NCBI GenBank assembly: GCA_002163155.1
Contig: MAAO01000011.1
Location: 38,261-102,260, forward strand
DNA length: 64,000 nt
Direction: 5' to 3'
Origin: Halobacteriovorax marinus
GTDB lineage: Bacteria; Bdellovibrionota; Bacteriovoracia; Bacteriovoracales; Bacteriovoracaceae
Shown in pieces: positions 46,550-55,419 of this stretch. The translations under genes were made by a program, and so were the position numbers. The notes beneath the pieces were generated by a model. The model had not been told where the DNA came from. It searched no databases and saw only the letters and a program-made list of their open reading frames with translations. Within the stretch, counting starts at the first letter, position 1; each line of letters opens with the position of its first letter.

Positions 46550-47269
46550 ATGACAACAGAAACGCTACTAGAAATTAAAGATATGCATGTTCACTACGGT
46601 GCCATTCATGCCATACATGGAATCAATTTAAAAGTTAACAAAGGTGAAATTGTCACTATTCTTGGCTCTAACGGTGCGGGAAAAACGACAAGCTTGCACA
46701 CGATTTCAGGTCTTTTAAAACCTTCTAAGGGAGAAATTCTCTTCAAAGGAAAACGCATTGACCATCTTAAGGCGAATAAGATTGTCTCTCTTGGAATTGC
46801 CCAGTCTCCGGAAGGAAGAATGGTATTTCCTGACCTTAGTGTTAAAGAAAATTTAGAAATGGGCGCTTATCTTAGAAGAGATAAGGCCGAAATAGAAAAA
46901 GATTACGAATATATGTATAACCTCTTTCCAAAACTTAAGGAAAGATCAGCACAACTAGCGGGAACTCTCTCAGGTGGAGAGCAACAAATGTTAGCGATCG
47001 CTCGCGCGTATATGTCAAAGCCTGAGTTACTACTTCTAGATGAACCCTCTCTAGGGATTGCTCCCATTCTTGTGCAAGCGATTTTCAACGCTATCGTTGA
47101 ACTGAACAAGAAAGGAATGACAATTCTTCTGGTAGAGCAAAATGCTTACGCCTCTCTCAAAATTGCCCATAGAGGATACGTCCTTACTACGGGGGAAATT
47201 TTCATGGAAGGTCCAGCAAGTGAACTCATAGAAAATGATGAAATAAAAAAGGCCTATCTAGGTCACTAA
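46550..47269 (+). CDS. livF: Branched-chain amino acid ABC transporter ATPase LivF
   Basis: 239 residues from ATG 46550, which has GAGG upstream; a frame from 46529 overlaps livG and is less likely. Walker A GSNGAGKTT, signature LSGGEQQMLAIARAY, Walker B LLLDEPSLG and the Gln/Glu switch VEQNAYASL are present. Last gene of the liv operon, followed by a bidirectional stem-loop. Confidence 0.95.
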   Translation: MTTETLLEIKDMHVHYGAIHAIHGINLKVNKGEIVTILGSNGAGKTTSLHTISGLLKPSKGEILFKGKRIDHLKANKIVSLGIAQSPEGRMVFPDLSVKENLEMGAYLRRDKAEIEKDYEYMYNLFPKLKERSAQLAGTLSGGEQQMLAIARAYMSKPELLLLDEPSLGIAPILVQAIFNAIVELNKKGMTILLVEQNAYASLKIAHRGYVLTTGEIFMEGPASELIENDEIKKAYLGH

Positions 47270-47278
47270 AATCTACTG

Positions 47279-47315
47279 AAATACTAAGAGAATTAAATCT
47301 CTCTTAGTATTTTAC
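47279..47315. terminator. Bidirectional terminator between livF and the aminotransferase gene
   Basis: AAATACTAAGAGA pairs perfectly with TCTCTTAGTATTT around an 8-nt loop, with A residues before and T residues after. It overlaps the last codons and stop of the converging aminotransferase gene. Confidence 0.8.
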
Positions 47316-48444
47316 ACGCTTTCTTAATCGTCTCGTCTTTCTTAGCAAAACAAAAACGAATAATTCTCTGATCACTAATAGGTTTTTCATAGAAAACAGA
47401 AATAGGAATTGAAGCTACGCCATATTTCTCAATAAGCTCTAGACAAAATTCAGTATCAATCTTATTTGAAATTTCACTATAATCCACAAGAAGAAAGTAG
47501 GTTCCACTGCTATCCAAGACTTTAAAACGGCTACCTGTAAGTTCTTTGATAAAGAGCTCTTTCTTTGTGTTGTAAAAAGACCCAAGATTTATAAAGTTTT
47601 CTTGATGCTCACGCAAGTAATCAGCTAGGGCCAATTGCGCGGCGGTGAAAGTAGAAAAAGTAAAATATTGATGCAATTTCCTGAGCTCTGTAGTGAGAAA
47701 AGGAGAAGCGATAGCATATCCAATTTTCCATCCCGTCATATGACAAGACTTACCAAAACTAAAAACACTTATAAGTCTTTCTTTTAGATCAGGTAATTCA
47801 AGAGGAGAGAAGTGTCTCTCCCCTATAAAGTGAATTCCTTCATAGACCTCATCACTTAGAATTATGATATCAGTCCCAGCAACAAGCTCACTGATTTCTA
47901 ACCAAGTTTCACGGCTCAAAATGGCGCCAGTTGGATTATGGGGAGAATTGAGAATAATCATTCGTGTTTTTGTATTAATGGATTTTTTTAATTGCTCCAT
48001 AGGAAGAGCAAAAGTTTCATCCACTAAGTTTAGACGAACAGCTCTTGCACCAGCTAATTGAATGGCCGGAGCATAACTATCATAACTTGGATCAAAAATG
48101 ATCACTTCTTCATCTTGAGAGACGAGTCCCAAAATTGAAGCTGTAAGCGCCTCTGTGGCACCACTAGTGATTGTTATCTCTGAATTAGGACTAAGGTTCA
48201 GTTGATACTTATTCTTAAAATAATCAGCAATACTCTCACGCAGAGCTAACACTCCGGGCATGGGAGCATATTGATTGTGAGCAGACTTAATATAGTGACA
48301 AATACGGTCCTTTAAAAATTCGTCACCATCGTAGTCAGGAAAACCTTGTCCCAGATTAATCGCCTGAAACTGTTGTGCCTTAGCTGAGATGGTGGAGAAA
48401 ATTGTCTCACCAACACTTGGAAGTTTTGACTGAAAGTTCTTCAT
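47293..48444 (-). CDS. Class I PLP aminotransferase, last gene of the urate operon
   Basis: 383 residues from ATG 48444; GTG 48447 is equally close to the GAGG site. INLGQGFPDYDG and NSPHNPTG are class I signatures, and SFGKSCHMTGWK holds the PLP Lys (residue 232). The pattern resembles YbdL-type methionine or kynurenine aminotransferases. It starts about a dozen bases after the stop of the allantoicase/malate synthase fusion gene, so it is probably cotranscribed. Glyoxylate or another oxo-acid could be the amino acceptor, which is inference from position only. Confidence 0.85.
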   Translation of the reverse strand: MKNFQSKLPSVGETIFSTISAKAQQFQAINLGQGFPDYDGDEFLKDRICHYIKSAHNQYAPMPGVLALRESIADYFKNKYQLNLSPNSEITITSGATEALTASILGLVSQDEEVIIFDPSYDSYAPAIQLAGARAVRLNLVDETFALPMEQLKKSINTKTRMIILNSPHNPTGAILSRETWLEISELVAGTDIIILSDEVYEGIHFIGERHFSPLELPDLKERLISVFSFGKSCHMTGWKIGYAIASPFLTTELRKLHQYFTFSTFTAAQLALADYLREHQENFINLGSFYNTKKELFIKELTGSRFKVLDSSGTYFLLVDYSEISNKIDTEFCLELIEKYGVASIPISVFYEKPISDQRIIRFCFAKKDETIKKACKILREI

Positions 48445-48456
48445 CACTATAGTCCT

Positions 48457-51400
48457 CTAGTTAACGCTAATCGCCCTAATTCTATTAATTCCACCATCTG
48501 GATATGTGATCACTTTTATTTGCTCTACAAGTCCTGATTCAGAAAGATCCATGACTCTTGTCATTGAGGCGTAACCTTTAACATTTTCTCTGGCAGTTAG
48601 CGTGACCCACTTACCGTCGATGAGCCCCTCGGTTTCAATTTCATAAGGATTATTATTTACAAAGAAAGTAAAATCAAACTCTATTCTCTTAAGAGAACAA
48701 GTCTTACCAAGACTTATGACGACTTCATCTCTATGACCAATTTCTCTAGATCTGGCGGACTCTAGTCCATCGAACATGCTAATGGCCGGATAAGGAGAGT
48801 TCACCTGAGTAGCAGGTCCGTAGTGTTCATTAGTTGTTGAAACAACAACTCCACCGTAGATAGCAGAGGCCACATCATACTCTTCACCAGCACTCAACTT
48901 TGAAAATTGCTCTTTAATAGCAGCTTCCGTTGTTTTAAAAGTGAGGTGCATAGGCTTCAAAGTTCCTGGAATTTCTTCAACGAAAGTACTGTCATCAGCA
49001 TCGCCTACACTTTCAAACTCTGAAGCGGCATCAGCTGGTAGTGAGTCAGAATATAACCCTACGCGAGTAAGTCCCCCATCAGGATAAATAGAAATCTTTA
49101 CTTTATTTATTCTAGAAGTCATTTCCTCTAATTTGATTTGCTTTAAAGCGTGTCCAGCTAAACTCGTTCTTTCTAAAACTGTGATCCACTCATAACTCTT
49201 AGTACACAAACCTAAAACAGAGACAAAAGGAGCTTGATTACCTAAGTGATACTTTGTTGAAATGGAGATAAACTTAGGAGTCATCTCTTCTTTTAAGTCT
49301 AGTACCAAAACATCTGCATCAATTTGGTTATGCCTAGCAGATTCCCAACTGTCCATTATTTTCCCTTGTTCACCAAAGTGCTCAGGATCAAAGATTGGTA
49401 AATGGGCACTAATTAAATTCTCGGCCCTAGCAAATTTCTCATTTGTTACATGACTAATTTTAGAATCAACAAGATGATTAAATTTAGACAGAGGATCAAT
49501 CGCCCCCTTAGTGACAATCTCTTCCGGTAAAGTAGGCATAAAACTATTAAAGACTAGGTTCTTATAACCAAAATTTACTAATTCTTCAGAGGGAACATTC
49601 TTCATATCAATTTGTTTTATGAATTTAGAAAAATCAATTCCCGAAAAGCGCAATTCACTTAAGAGCAGTTGAGCGACTTTTGAGAGAAAGACAACACCGC
49701 TCTGATCTGCATTACAAAGAAGAGTAAAACCTTTTCCAAGGTCTGGTCCTTTGAAACAATGAACGTAGAGCGATCTAAAGCCATCGTTGGCCCCTTGATG
49801 AATGGCAAGCTTGTTAAGACCTGCTTCAGCAATAAAAACGCCTAGCCCCATATTAGCGCCCATAAACTGCTGGCAACCAAGGTCTGTGCCCGAAAGCATA
49901 GAGACGGCCGTATGATTTGAAATGACACTACTTCCGCTAGGAGAATTGTAGGCCTTAGTAAGATGATTTAAAAATGTTGTCACACTCTTTGCCGAGGCCA
50001 TGGCCCCTGCAGCGAAAGCTGGAAACATTTTTCTAGAACCTTCGACTTCAGACTTAGTGTCAAGATAGCCAAAAGCGTAATCTTTTTTTGTTAAAGTTGT
50101 TTGTTTAAATGTAAAACCATCTAAGTTTAAGTTCTGATAAAACTTATCAGTGAGTTCAAAGATAGACTCTTTTGTAAGAGCTTCTATTAAATGCTCAAGA
50201 ACAATAAAACCTGCTCCCGAGTATTGAAACTTCTCTCCGGGCTCATTAATTACGACTATTTTCTCATAACCGTAATCACTATTTCCTTCTAGAAAATCAC
50301 AAATACTAGGCATCTCTTTATCTGCGGGAACTCCGTTTACATAGTGCATATTAAGCGCACCGTGACTCATGAGATGTCTAAGAGTAACCTTATCTCCCCA
50401 AGAGGTTGGACTTCCCAAAGAGGACTTTAATCTAAAAGTAGATTCTGTCTTTGCTAATAATTCATTCACTGAAGTTGCAAGTGAGATATCTCTCTTCTTA
50501 AAGAATTCAATGGCAAAAGCACTGGCAAAAGTTTTACTAAGAGAAGCAATTTCAAAAAGAGAGTTTTCTGTTACCTCTTTTTTATCAATTTGCAATTCTC
50601 CAAAACTAACCGCTTGAATTTGATCAATACCACTCGTAACTGACAGTGAAAGTCCTATTATTTGTGATTCTTTTAAGAGGTTTTCAATTTTAGAACTTGT
50701 AGTATCAATGGGATGCGTGAGTAGTCTCTTCTTAGTGATTTCTAAGAGAGCACTTTTCGCATTTTCTAGCTCCATTGAAAAAGAGTTTTCCATTCTAGTT
50801 TTTAGAATTTCCATCATTTCGCTGCCGGACTTCCCCTTTGCACTAACTAGAAACTTTATACCAAATTTACTTAGGTACTCAGCTCCAAGAAGTAAAAGCT
50901 CATCAGCAATTTTCTGATCTTCAGAAAAGACCTTGGCCTGTTCGGCCATGGCCATTTGATCGAGAGTCTTCTTACTCTCTCCAATATTTCCGTGAAAGTA
51001 AGCTCCATCAATGACGTCTTCTTTTGAAAAAGACATGATGATTTCATCTACATTAGAAAAATCAGTCATAGTCGTCTTGCCCATCTCAGTGGCAAACTTC
51101 ACACTGCCGCACATTTCAAAGAAATGATTAAAACGCTCAGTATAAAGATCAAGAGAATATTTAGTTGGATTAATTTTACTCAGTTCTTTCCAAGGGTCAG
51201 AGGCCTCTCTAATAGAATCTATACTAAAAGGCATGAGAAGTTCTGTGGCAAATTCAACGGGTTTAGGATCCGTCATAAGTTTTATCATAAGCTTTAGAGC
51301 AATGGGATACCACTTCTCTGTTCTCTCATTGTATTTAACTTGTACAATTTTTATATCATTAGAGAGATCCTTTCTAATAAAGTGCATCTCTTCGTGAGCA

Positions 51401-53184
51401 ATTTTAAAGAATTCTTCTTTAGAGAATCTGCCATGATAAATTTCATGCCACACTTCCCATCTTGATCTTTCTGCAGTGGCGAGGTCATCCATCACCCTAA
51501 CTGCTTTGCCATCGATAATTGCCGGCAGCGCCACACAACCATTACCACTTAACCAATCGGTTAAATACTGTAGCGATTGAAAGACATTGTAACGAACTTC
51601 AATAGGATCATTATTTCTAATATAGGTAGACTCTTTAATATCCGCCACAATAAGTGATCGGTCATACAGTTCGTCTTCGTAATCAAGTCCTACGATATCC
51701 TCACCATCAATAAATTTAAATATTTCTTGGTGATACTTTTCTTGTAAGAGAGATTTTATCAACTCATCAAAGAGATCTCTCTTACCTGTAACTTTTTGCT
51801 TCCACCCTTCAACAAGGGCGAGACCAATTCGCATAAAATCAGGATGTGCTACCCAGAAACCATCTAGGCTTCTCTTCATTTGCGTTACGACATCTTTGAT
51901 AAATCCATAAATAGAAATTTGAAATGATTCACTGTGAATATCACTAGTGATGGGAAGTATTCCATACATTCCCCCTATTTTTATTCCACCACGAGGACCT
52001 ACGACGTCGGCCAGTAGTTGGTGAGAACCTTTTATGTAATTGATAACAATATCAGGATCGGCCTTAACAGGAATTCTGTAATTTGGATCTTCTTTGAATA
52101 ACCTGGCAGTAGAGCCTAGATAATCATGCCATCCAAGCGAAGCTCCCGCAAAGTAAGGATAGAGCTCATCCATCATTTCATTCACTCTAAAAACTGCTCT
52201 AGGATTTTCTAGAACTACTAAGAGTCGAATAGTTCCCATTTCATATTCTGGGTGCAGAGCTTTTATCATCTTCTCAGATGTCTCCATCATATTCTTTATA
52301 TAACGGGCCTCTTCTTCATTCTCTAACTTTGGTACATAGAAGGCTAAGGCCTTTGGATTGTGCCAATTCTTAAAGAGGTGTAGAGCAAAATCATATAAGT
52401 GAAGCGGAAGAGGATTTCCTCTATAAAAGAGAAAAGTACACGGCAGTGCCAGTCCTGGAAACCTCTTTATAGGAAGAGAGAGTTTATCTTCTTTTAATTC
52501 GTAAGTTTTCCCTTTCTTAGAGTCCACTACTTTTAGCGTTCCATCGAAACACTCTGTTAGGTTTTGTCCCGCTAGTGCCAAGTCTTTTCTAAGAGGTGTT
52601 TTAGAATCTTCATCATCCGCTCCCCATTTAGGGACACTCTCATGAGTTTCTAACAACTTCCCAACGACACTTGGTTCGTCTTTTAAAGCTCGGTGGAAAG
52701 CGTTCATAGCATTAATAGAAAGTTTTGCGCTCTCTGGAGGTCCAAAGAGTGTCACATGATTTCCCTTTAGGAATTCAGGAATAGGCGCAACCATTTTTTG
52801 ATTTGAATTGTAGTAGTCTTTCCTAAAAGGACCAATAACAATTCTACCTTTGGCGTCTTCTAGGCCTAGAATTGTTTTATACTTACTCGTTGTAAAGTCA
52901 TTCTTAGCAATCTCGTTAAATTGATAACAGGCCTTAACTCTCTTATCGATAAATTCACGATCTGTAATTCTTTGATTTAAGACAGTATTTAATTCGCCCT
53001 TAATAGCATCATAGAGCTCACAGAGAAAATTAAGAGACTCAGTGTTCTCAAGTCCCCCTCCCTGATCTACCTCAATAAGGTCCTCTACACCAGGATAGGG
53101 TTTACCTAAACTAAGTAGATGCTCTCTAAGAGCTGGAGAAATATAATCTTCATAATATGGTATTTCTATTTTTGTTGAATTCAT
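48457..53184 (-). CDS. Four-domain fusion: malate synthase, OHCU decarboxylase, beta-lactamase fold, allantoicase
   Basis: 1575 residues in one uninterrupted frame. Residues 1-650 resemble malate synthase: GTIRLLVVLENPRA (E326), GASLGWHDYLGS (D354), SGNGCVALPAI and MDDLATAERSR (D567, the expected base). Residues 675-825 read as OHCU decarboxylase: EMCGSVKFATEM, YFHGNIGE (H731), AEQAKVF (E748) and KFGIKFLVSAKGKS. Residues 828-1190 are a class C beta-lactamase/esterase fold with SLSK (S881, K884), YSG (Y988) and HQGANDGF (H1129). Residues 1245-1575 hold two allantoicase repeats (ISIYPDGGLTRVGLYS; SMFDGLESARSREIGHRDE; TYPDGGINRIRAISVN). Together with the two upstream genes this would cover most steps from urate to malate. 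No signal peptide, so cytoplasmic. Confidence 0.85.
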   Translation of the reverse strand: MNSTKIEIPYYEDYISPALREHLLSLGKPYPGVEDLIEVDQGGGLENTESLNFLCELYDAIKGELNTVLNQRITDREFIDKRVKACYQFNEIAKNDFTTSKYKTILGLEDAKGRIVIGPFRKDYYNSNQKMVAPIPEFLKGNHVTLFGPPESAKLSINAMNAFHRALKDEPSVVGKLLETHESVPKWGADDEDSKTPLRKDLALAGQNLTECFDGTLKVVDSKKGKTYELKEDKLSLPIKRFPGLALPCTFLFYRGNPLPLHLYDFALHLFKNWHNPKALAFYVPKLENEEEARYIKNMMETSEKMIKALHPEYEMGTIRLLVVLENPRAVFRVNEMMDELYPYFAGASLGWHDYLGSTARLFKEDPNYRIPVKADPDIVINYIKGSHQLLADVVGPRGGIKIGGMYGILPITSDIHSESFQISIYGFIKDVVTQMKRSLDGFWVAHPDFMRIGLALVEGWKQKVTGKRDLFDELIKSLLQEKYHQEIFKFIDGEDIVGLDYEDELYDRSLIVADIKESTYIRNNDPIEVRYNVFQSLQYLTDWLSGNGCVALPAIIDGKAVRVMDDLATAERSRWEVWHEIYHGRFSKEEFFKIAHEEMHFIRKDLSNDIKIVQVKYNERTEKWYPIALKLMIKLMTDPKPVEFATELLMPFSIDSIREASDPWKELSKINPTKYSLDLYTERFNHFFEMCGSVKFATEMGKTTMTDFSNVDEIIMSFSKEDVIDGAYFHGNIGESKKTLDQMAMAEQAKVFSEDQKIADELLLLGAEYLSKFGIKFLVSAKGKSGSEMMEILKTRMENSFSMELENAKSALLEITKKRLLTHPIDTTSSKIENLLKESQIIGLSLSVTSGIDQIQAVSFGELQIDKKEVTENSLFEIASLSKTFASAFAIEFFKKRDISLATSVNELLAKTESTFRLKSSLGSPTSWGDKVTLRHLMSHGALNMHYVNGVPADKEMPSICDFLEGNSDYGYEKIVVINEPGEKFQYSGAGFIVLEHLIEALTKESIFELTDKFYQNLNLDGFTFKQTTLTKKDYAFGYLDTKSEVEGSRKMFPAFAAGAMASAKSVTTFLNHLTKAYNSPSGSSVISNHTAVSMLSGTDLGCQQFMGANMGLGVFIAEAGLNKLAIHQGANDGFRSLYVHCFKGPDLGKGFTLLCNADQSGVVFLSKVAQLLLSELRFSGIDFSKFIKQIDMKNVPSEELVNFGYKNLVFNSFMPTLPEEIVTKGAIDPLSKFNHLVDSKISHVTNEKFARAENLISAHLPIFDPEHFGEQGKIMDSWESARHNQIDADVLVLDLKEEMTPKFISISTKYHLGNQAPFVSVLGLCTKSYEWITVLERTSLAGHALKQIKLEEMTSRINKVKISIYPDGGLTRVGLYSDSLPADAASEFESVGDADDSTFVEEIPGTLKPMHLTFKTTEAAIKEQFSKLSAGEEYDVASAIYGGVVVSTTNEHYGPATQVNSPYPAISMFDGLESARSREIGHRDEVVISLGKTCSLKRIEFDFTFFVNNNPYEIETEGLIDGKWVTLTARENVKGYASMTRVMDLSESGLVEQIKVITYPDGGINRIRAISVN

Positions 53185-53192
53185 TTCTTATC

Positions 53193-53516
53193 CTAGCTTC
53201 CTCTATAAGTTGTGTATCCGTAAGGATTAAGCAGTAGAGGTACGTGATACTTCCTCTTAGTGTCTGTAATTTTAAAAACTACAGGAACTGATAAGAAGAA
53301 GTACTCTTGTTGATTCTTCTCGTAGTAATCTTCTATTTGAAAACTCAAACGGTAGACACCTTCATTATTTGGACAATCATAGACGATTCTTCCATCTTCA
53401 TTAGTGATTCCATCAGCAACTGGTGACCAAGTATCACCTGATTGTTTCTCTAAGCTAACTTTGACTCCCGCTGCGGGTAAACCTAAGTGTGTATCTAAAA
53501 TATGTGTACTAATCAT
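53193..53516 (-). CDS. 5-hydroxyisourate hydrolase (transthyretin-like)
   Basis: 107 residues. ISTHILDTHLGLPAAGV at the N-terminus and the terminal YRGS are the hallmarks of HIU hydrolase; YHVPLLLNPYGYTTYRGS holds the C-terminal signature. It opens the 5-hydroxyisourate made by urate oxidase to give OHCU. No signal peptide. AGAGG precedes the start, eight bases separate it from the urate oxidase stop, and eight separate it from the fusion gene. The decarboxylase that uses its product is a domain of the next protein. Confidence 0.95.
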   Translation of the reverse strand: MISTHILDTHLGLPAAGVKVSLEKQSGDTWSPVADGITNEDGRIVYDCPNNEGVYRLSFQIEDYYEKNQQEYFFLSVPVVFKITDTKRKYHVPLLLNPYGYTTYRGS

Positions 53517-53524
53517 AATGACCT

Positions 53525-55213
53525 CTAAATATTGTTAAATTTAAAATCTATATTTGCGGGAGTTCCTTCGCCGACAGTAATTTCTCTTGTTTGTGTACCC
53601 AGTGTTTCATGCCAAGCTTCAATGGTGTATTTGCCGTAAGGGAGATCCTTAATTTTAAACTCTCCACTCTTACTACTCACACTATAAAAAGGATGATCCA
53701 TAATTGCGATGTAAGCTCCCATCCAAGGATGAACGCTACACTTTGCTTTTAGAAAAACCTCTGGTTTTTTAAAAACTTTAACAATTCTCTGATCCTTCCT
53801 AGGCATCGCTGTATTGAATTTCTTATTCTTCTTGGTGACAGATTTCACATTGTGAAAAACTGGATCACTATTAATGAAAGTGACTTTTTGTCCTACACGA
53901 GCGGCAATCACTCTTGGGCGATAGATACATCCTCTTTGATCAAGCTCTACAGTCGACTCAGGAATATCCGAATATACTCTCCCCTCTAAACCTTTAGTGA
54001 TACGAATGAGAACATTCTTAACTTTTGAATTGTTCACAATCACTTCATTGGAATACACATCACCTTTATATTGTTTGGCACAGGCCCTAGGAAGTCTTAA
54101 CTTCTTTCCTCTTGGCACTACTCCATCGAAACTTATGATTCCACTGAGACTTTTCGTTTTTTCAACAACTGGAGTTATAGACGTTTTTTCAAAACTCTCT
54201 ACTGTAGAAATAACTCCTGTAGTTTCACCTTGAGACTTTTCAACTTTTTCTTTTATTATTTGTGACATTGATTTCACTTCTTCTACTGAATCCATTGAAT
54301 CAATAGAAGACTCACTCGTGAAAACAATTGAGAAAATAAGAAGAGCAACACCCATAAGAGCAAATTTCTTCGCACGTTTTGGACTTTGAATTCTCACTAC
54401 AAAGTACTCGCGAATGGCGGCACCAGCTGCACTGATAACCAGTAACACCAACCAATTGAGTTCATGTCCATAAGTTGAAGGAAAGTGATTACTCAACATG
54501 ATGAAAATTACTGGCAGCGTAAAATAAGTATTATGAGTTGATCTATTCTTAGCGTTTAATCCCCATTCCTTATTAATGGGTTCACCCTTTCTAGAAGCTT
54601 CAACCATTTTCAATTGACGTGGAATAATTCTCAGAAAGACATTGGCGGTCATCCAAGTCCCTAGCATTCCCCCAATGTGAATATAGGCGGCCCTACCACT
54701 GAGAGTGTGGCAGAGAAGATAACTCATACCCACAAACCAAGCGAGAGTTAAGATATGTCCGATGACAGGTTTAGTCTTTGTAAACTCTCTCTCCCAAAGA
54801 AGATCATAGAAGACCCAAGAACCAAAGAGAGAAAATATTCCAAGCATCACGCCTTGAAGATAAGTTATATCAGAAACAGACGAATCTAAGAGAAAAGTTC
54901 CACCACCAGTATAGAAAATTGCGGCCACAAGAAACGTACCACTCATCCAAGTCCAATAAGCTTCCCATTTAAACCAATGTAAACTCTCCGGAACTTTAGT
55001 GGGACCCATGAGCATTTTTTCTACATGATAGAAACCTCCACCATGAACCATCCACAACTCACCCACATGGCCTTCTCTATCTGACTGCTCATTCACTTCT
55101 AATGTTCTATCTAGCCACATGAAAAAGATCGACGTTCCAATCCAGGTAACGGCCACTGTAATGTGCAACCATCTCCCCAACAATAAAACCCAATCAAATA
55201 AATCTTGACTCAC
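53525..55213 (-). CDS. PuuD-type membrane urate oxidase fused to a cupredoxin domain
   Basis: 562 residues from GTG 55213, with TTGGAG six bases upstream; the frame extends to a TTG at 55225. Residues 1-300 hold about eight membrane helices with the PuuD/Urate_ox_N pattern (GRWLHITVAVTWIGTSIFFM, MVHGGGFYHVEKML). Known PuuD proteins end in a cytochrome c domain, but no CxxCH is present. Residues 360-480 or so, then 490-505, form a blue-copper-like domain with ligands H454 (VFHN), C492 (KCSVH), H495 and M498 (HPWM). The end is a beta-rich regulatory-like segment (GEFKIKDLPYGKYTIEAWHE). Probably oxidises urate at the membrane and passes electrons through copper to the respiratory chain. Confidence 0.82.
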   Translation of the reverse strand: MSQDLFDWVLLLGRWLHITVAVTWIGTSIFFMWLDRTLEVNEQSDREGHVGELWMVHGGGFYHVEKMLMGPTKVPESLHWFKWEAYWTWMSGTFLVAAIFYTGGGTFLLDSSVSDITYLQGVMLGIFSLFGSWVFYDLLWEREFTKTKPVIGHILTLAWFVGMSYLLCHTLSGRAAYIHIGGMLGTWMTANVFLRIIPRQLKMVEASRKGEPINKEWGLNAKNRSTHNTYFTLPVIFIMLSNHFPSTYGHELNWLVLLVISAAGAAIREYFVVRIQSPKRAKKFALMGVALLIFSIVFTSESSIDSMDSVEEVKSMSQIIKEKVEKSQGETTGVISTVESFEKTSITPVVEKTKSLSGIISFDGVVPRGKKLRLPRACAKQYKGDVYSNEVIVNNSKVKNVLIRITKGLEGRVYSDIPESTVELDQRGCIYRPRVIAARVGQKVTFINSDPVFHNVKSVTKKNKKFNTAMPRKDQRIVKVFKKPEVFLKAKCSVHPWMGAYIAIMDHPFYSVSSKSGEFKIKDLPYGKYTIEAWHETLGTQTREITVGEGTPANIDFKFNNI

Positions 55214-55247
55214 ACCATTCTCCAATGCTTTTTAAATTTCGTAATGG

Positions 55248-55260
55248 ATGATTAAATCAT
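55248..55260. promoter_or_regulatory. Palindrome upstream of the urate operon, candidate operator
   Basis: ATGATTAAATCAT is a perfect 13-base palindrome, centred about 40 bases upstream of the GTG start of the urate oxidase gene. It is the only strong symmetric site in the short leader and could bind a urate- or purine-responsive regulator. No regulator gene is adjacent. Confidence 0.35.
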
Positions 55261-55362
55261 AGAAGCAGAGGGGCTGCCAACTGCTAGGCGTACTTAAGTC
55301 ACTGATATTTAAAAATAAGGCCCGTTGACGCATTAAACAATAGCGATTTACCAGTAAAGAGA

Positions 55363-55392
55363 CCAAAAAAAAGGCCACCAAAAGGTGACCTC
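55363..55392 (-). terminator. Rho-independent terminator of the 1089-residue secreted protein gene
   Basis: Read on the minus strand, GGTCACC pairs with GGTGGCC (one G-U pair) around four T and is followed by eight T. It lies 28 bases after the stop at 55420. Confidence 0.85.
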
Positions 55393-55419
55393 ATTTTAAG
55401 TGTTAAATATCATAATGCA

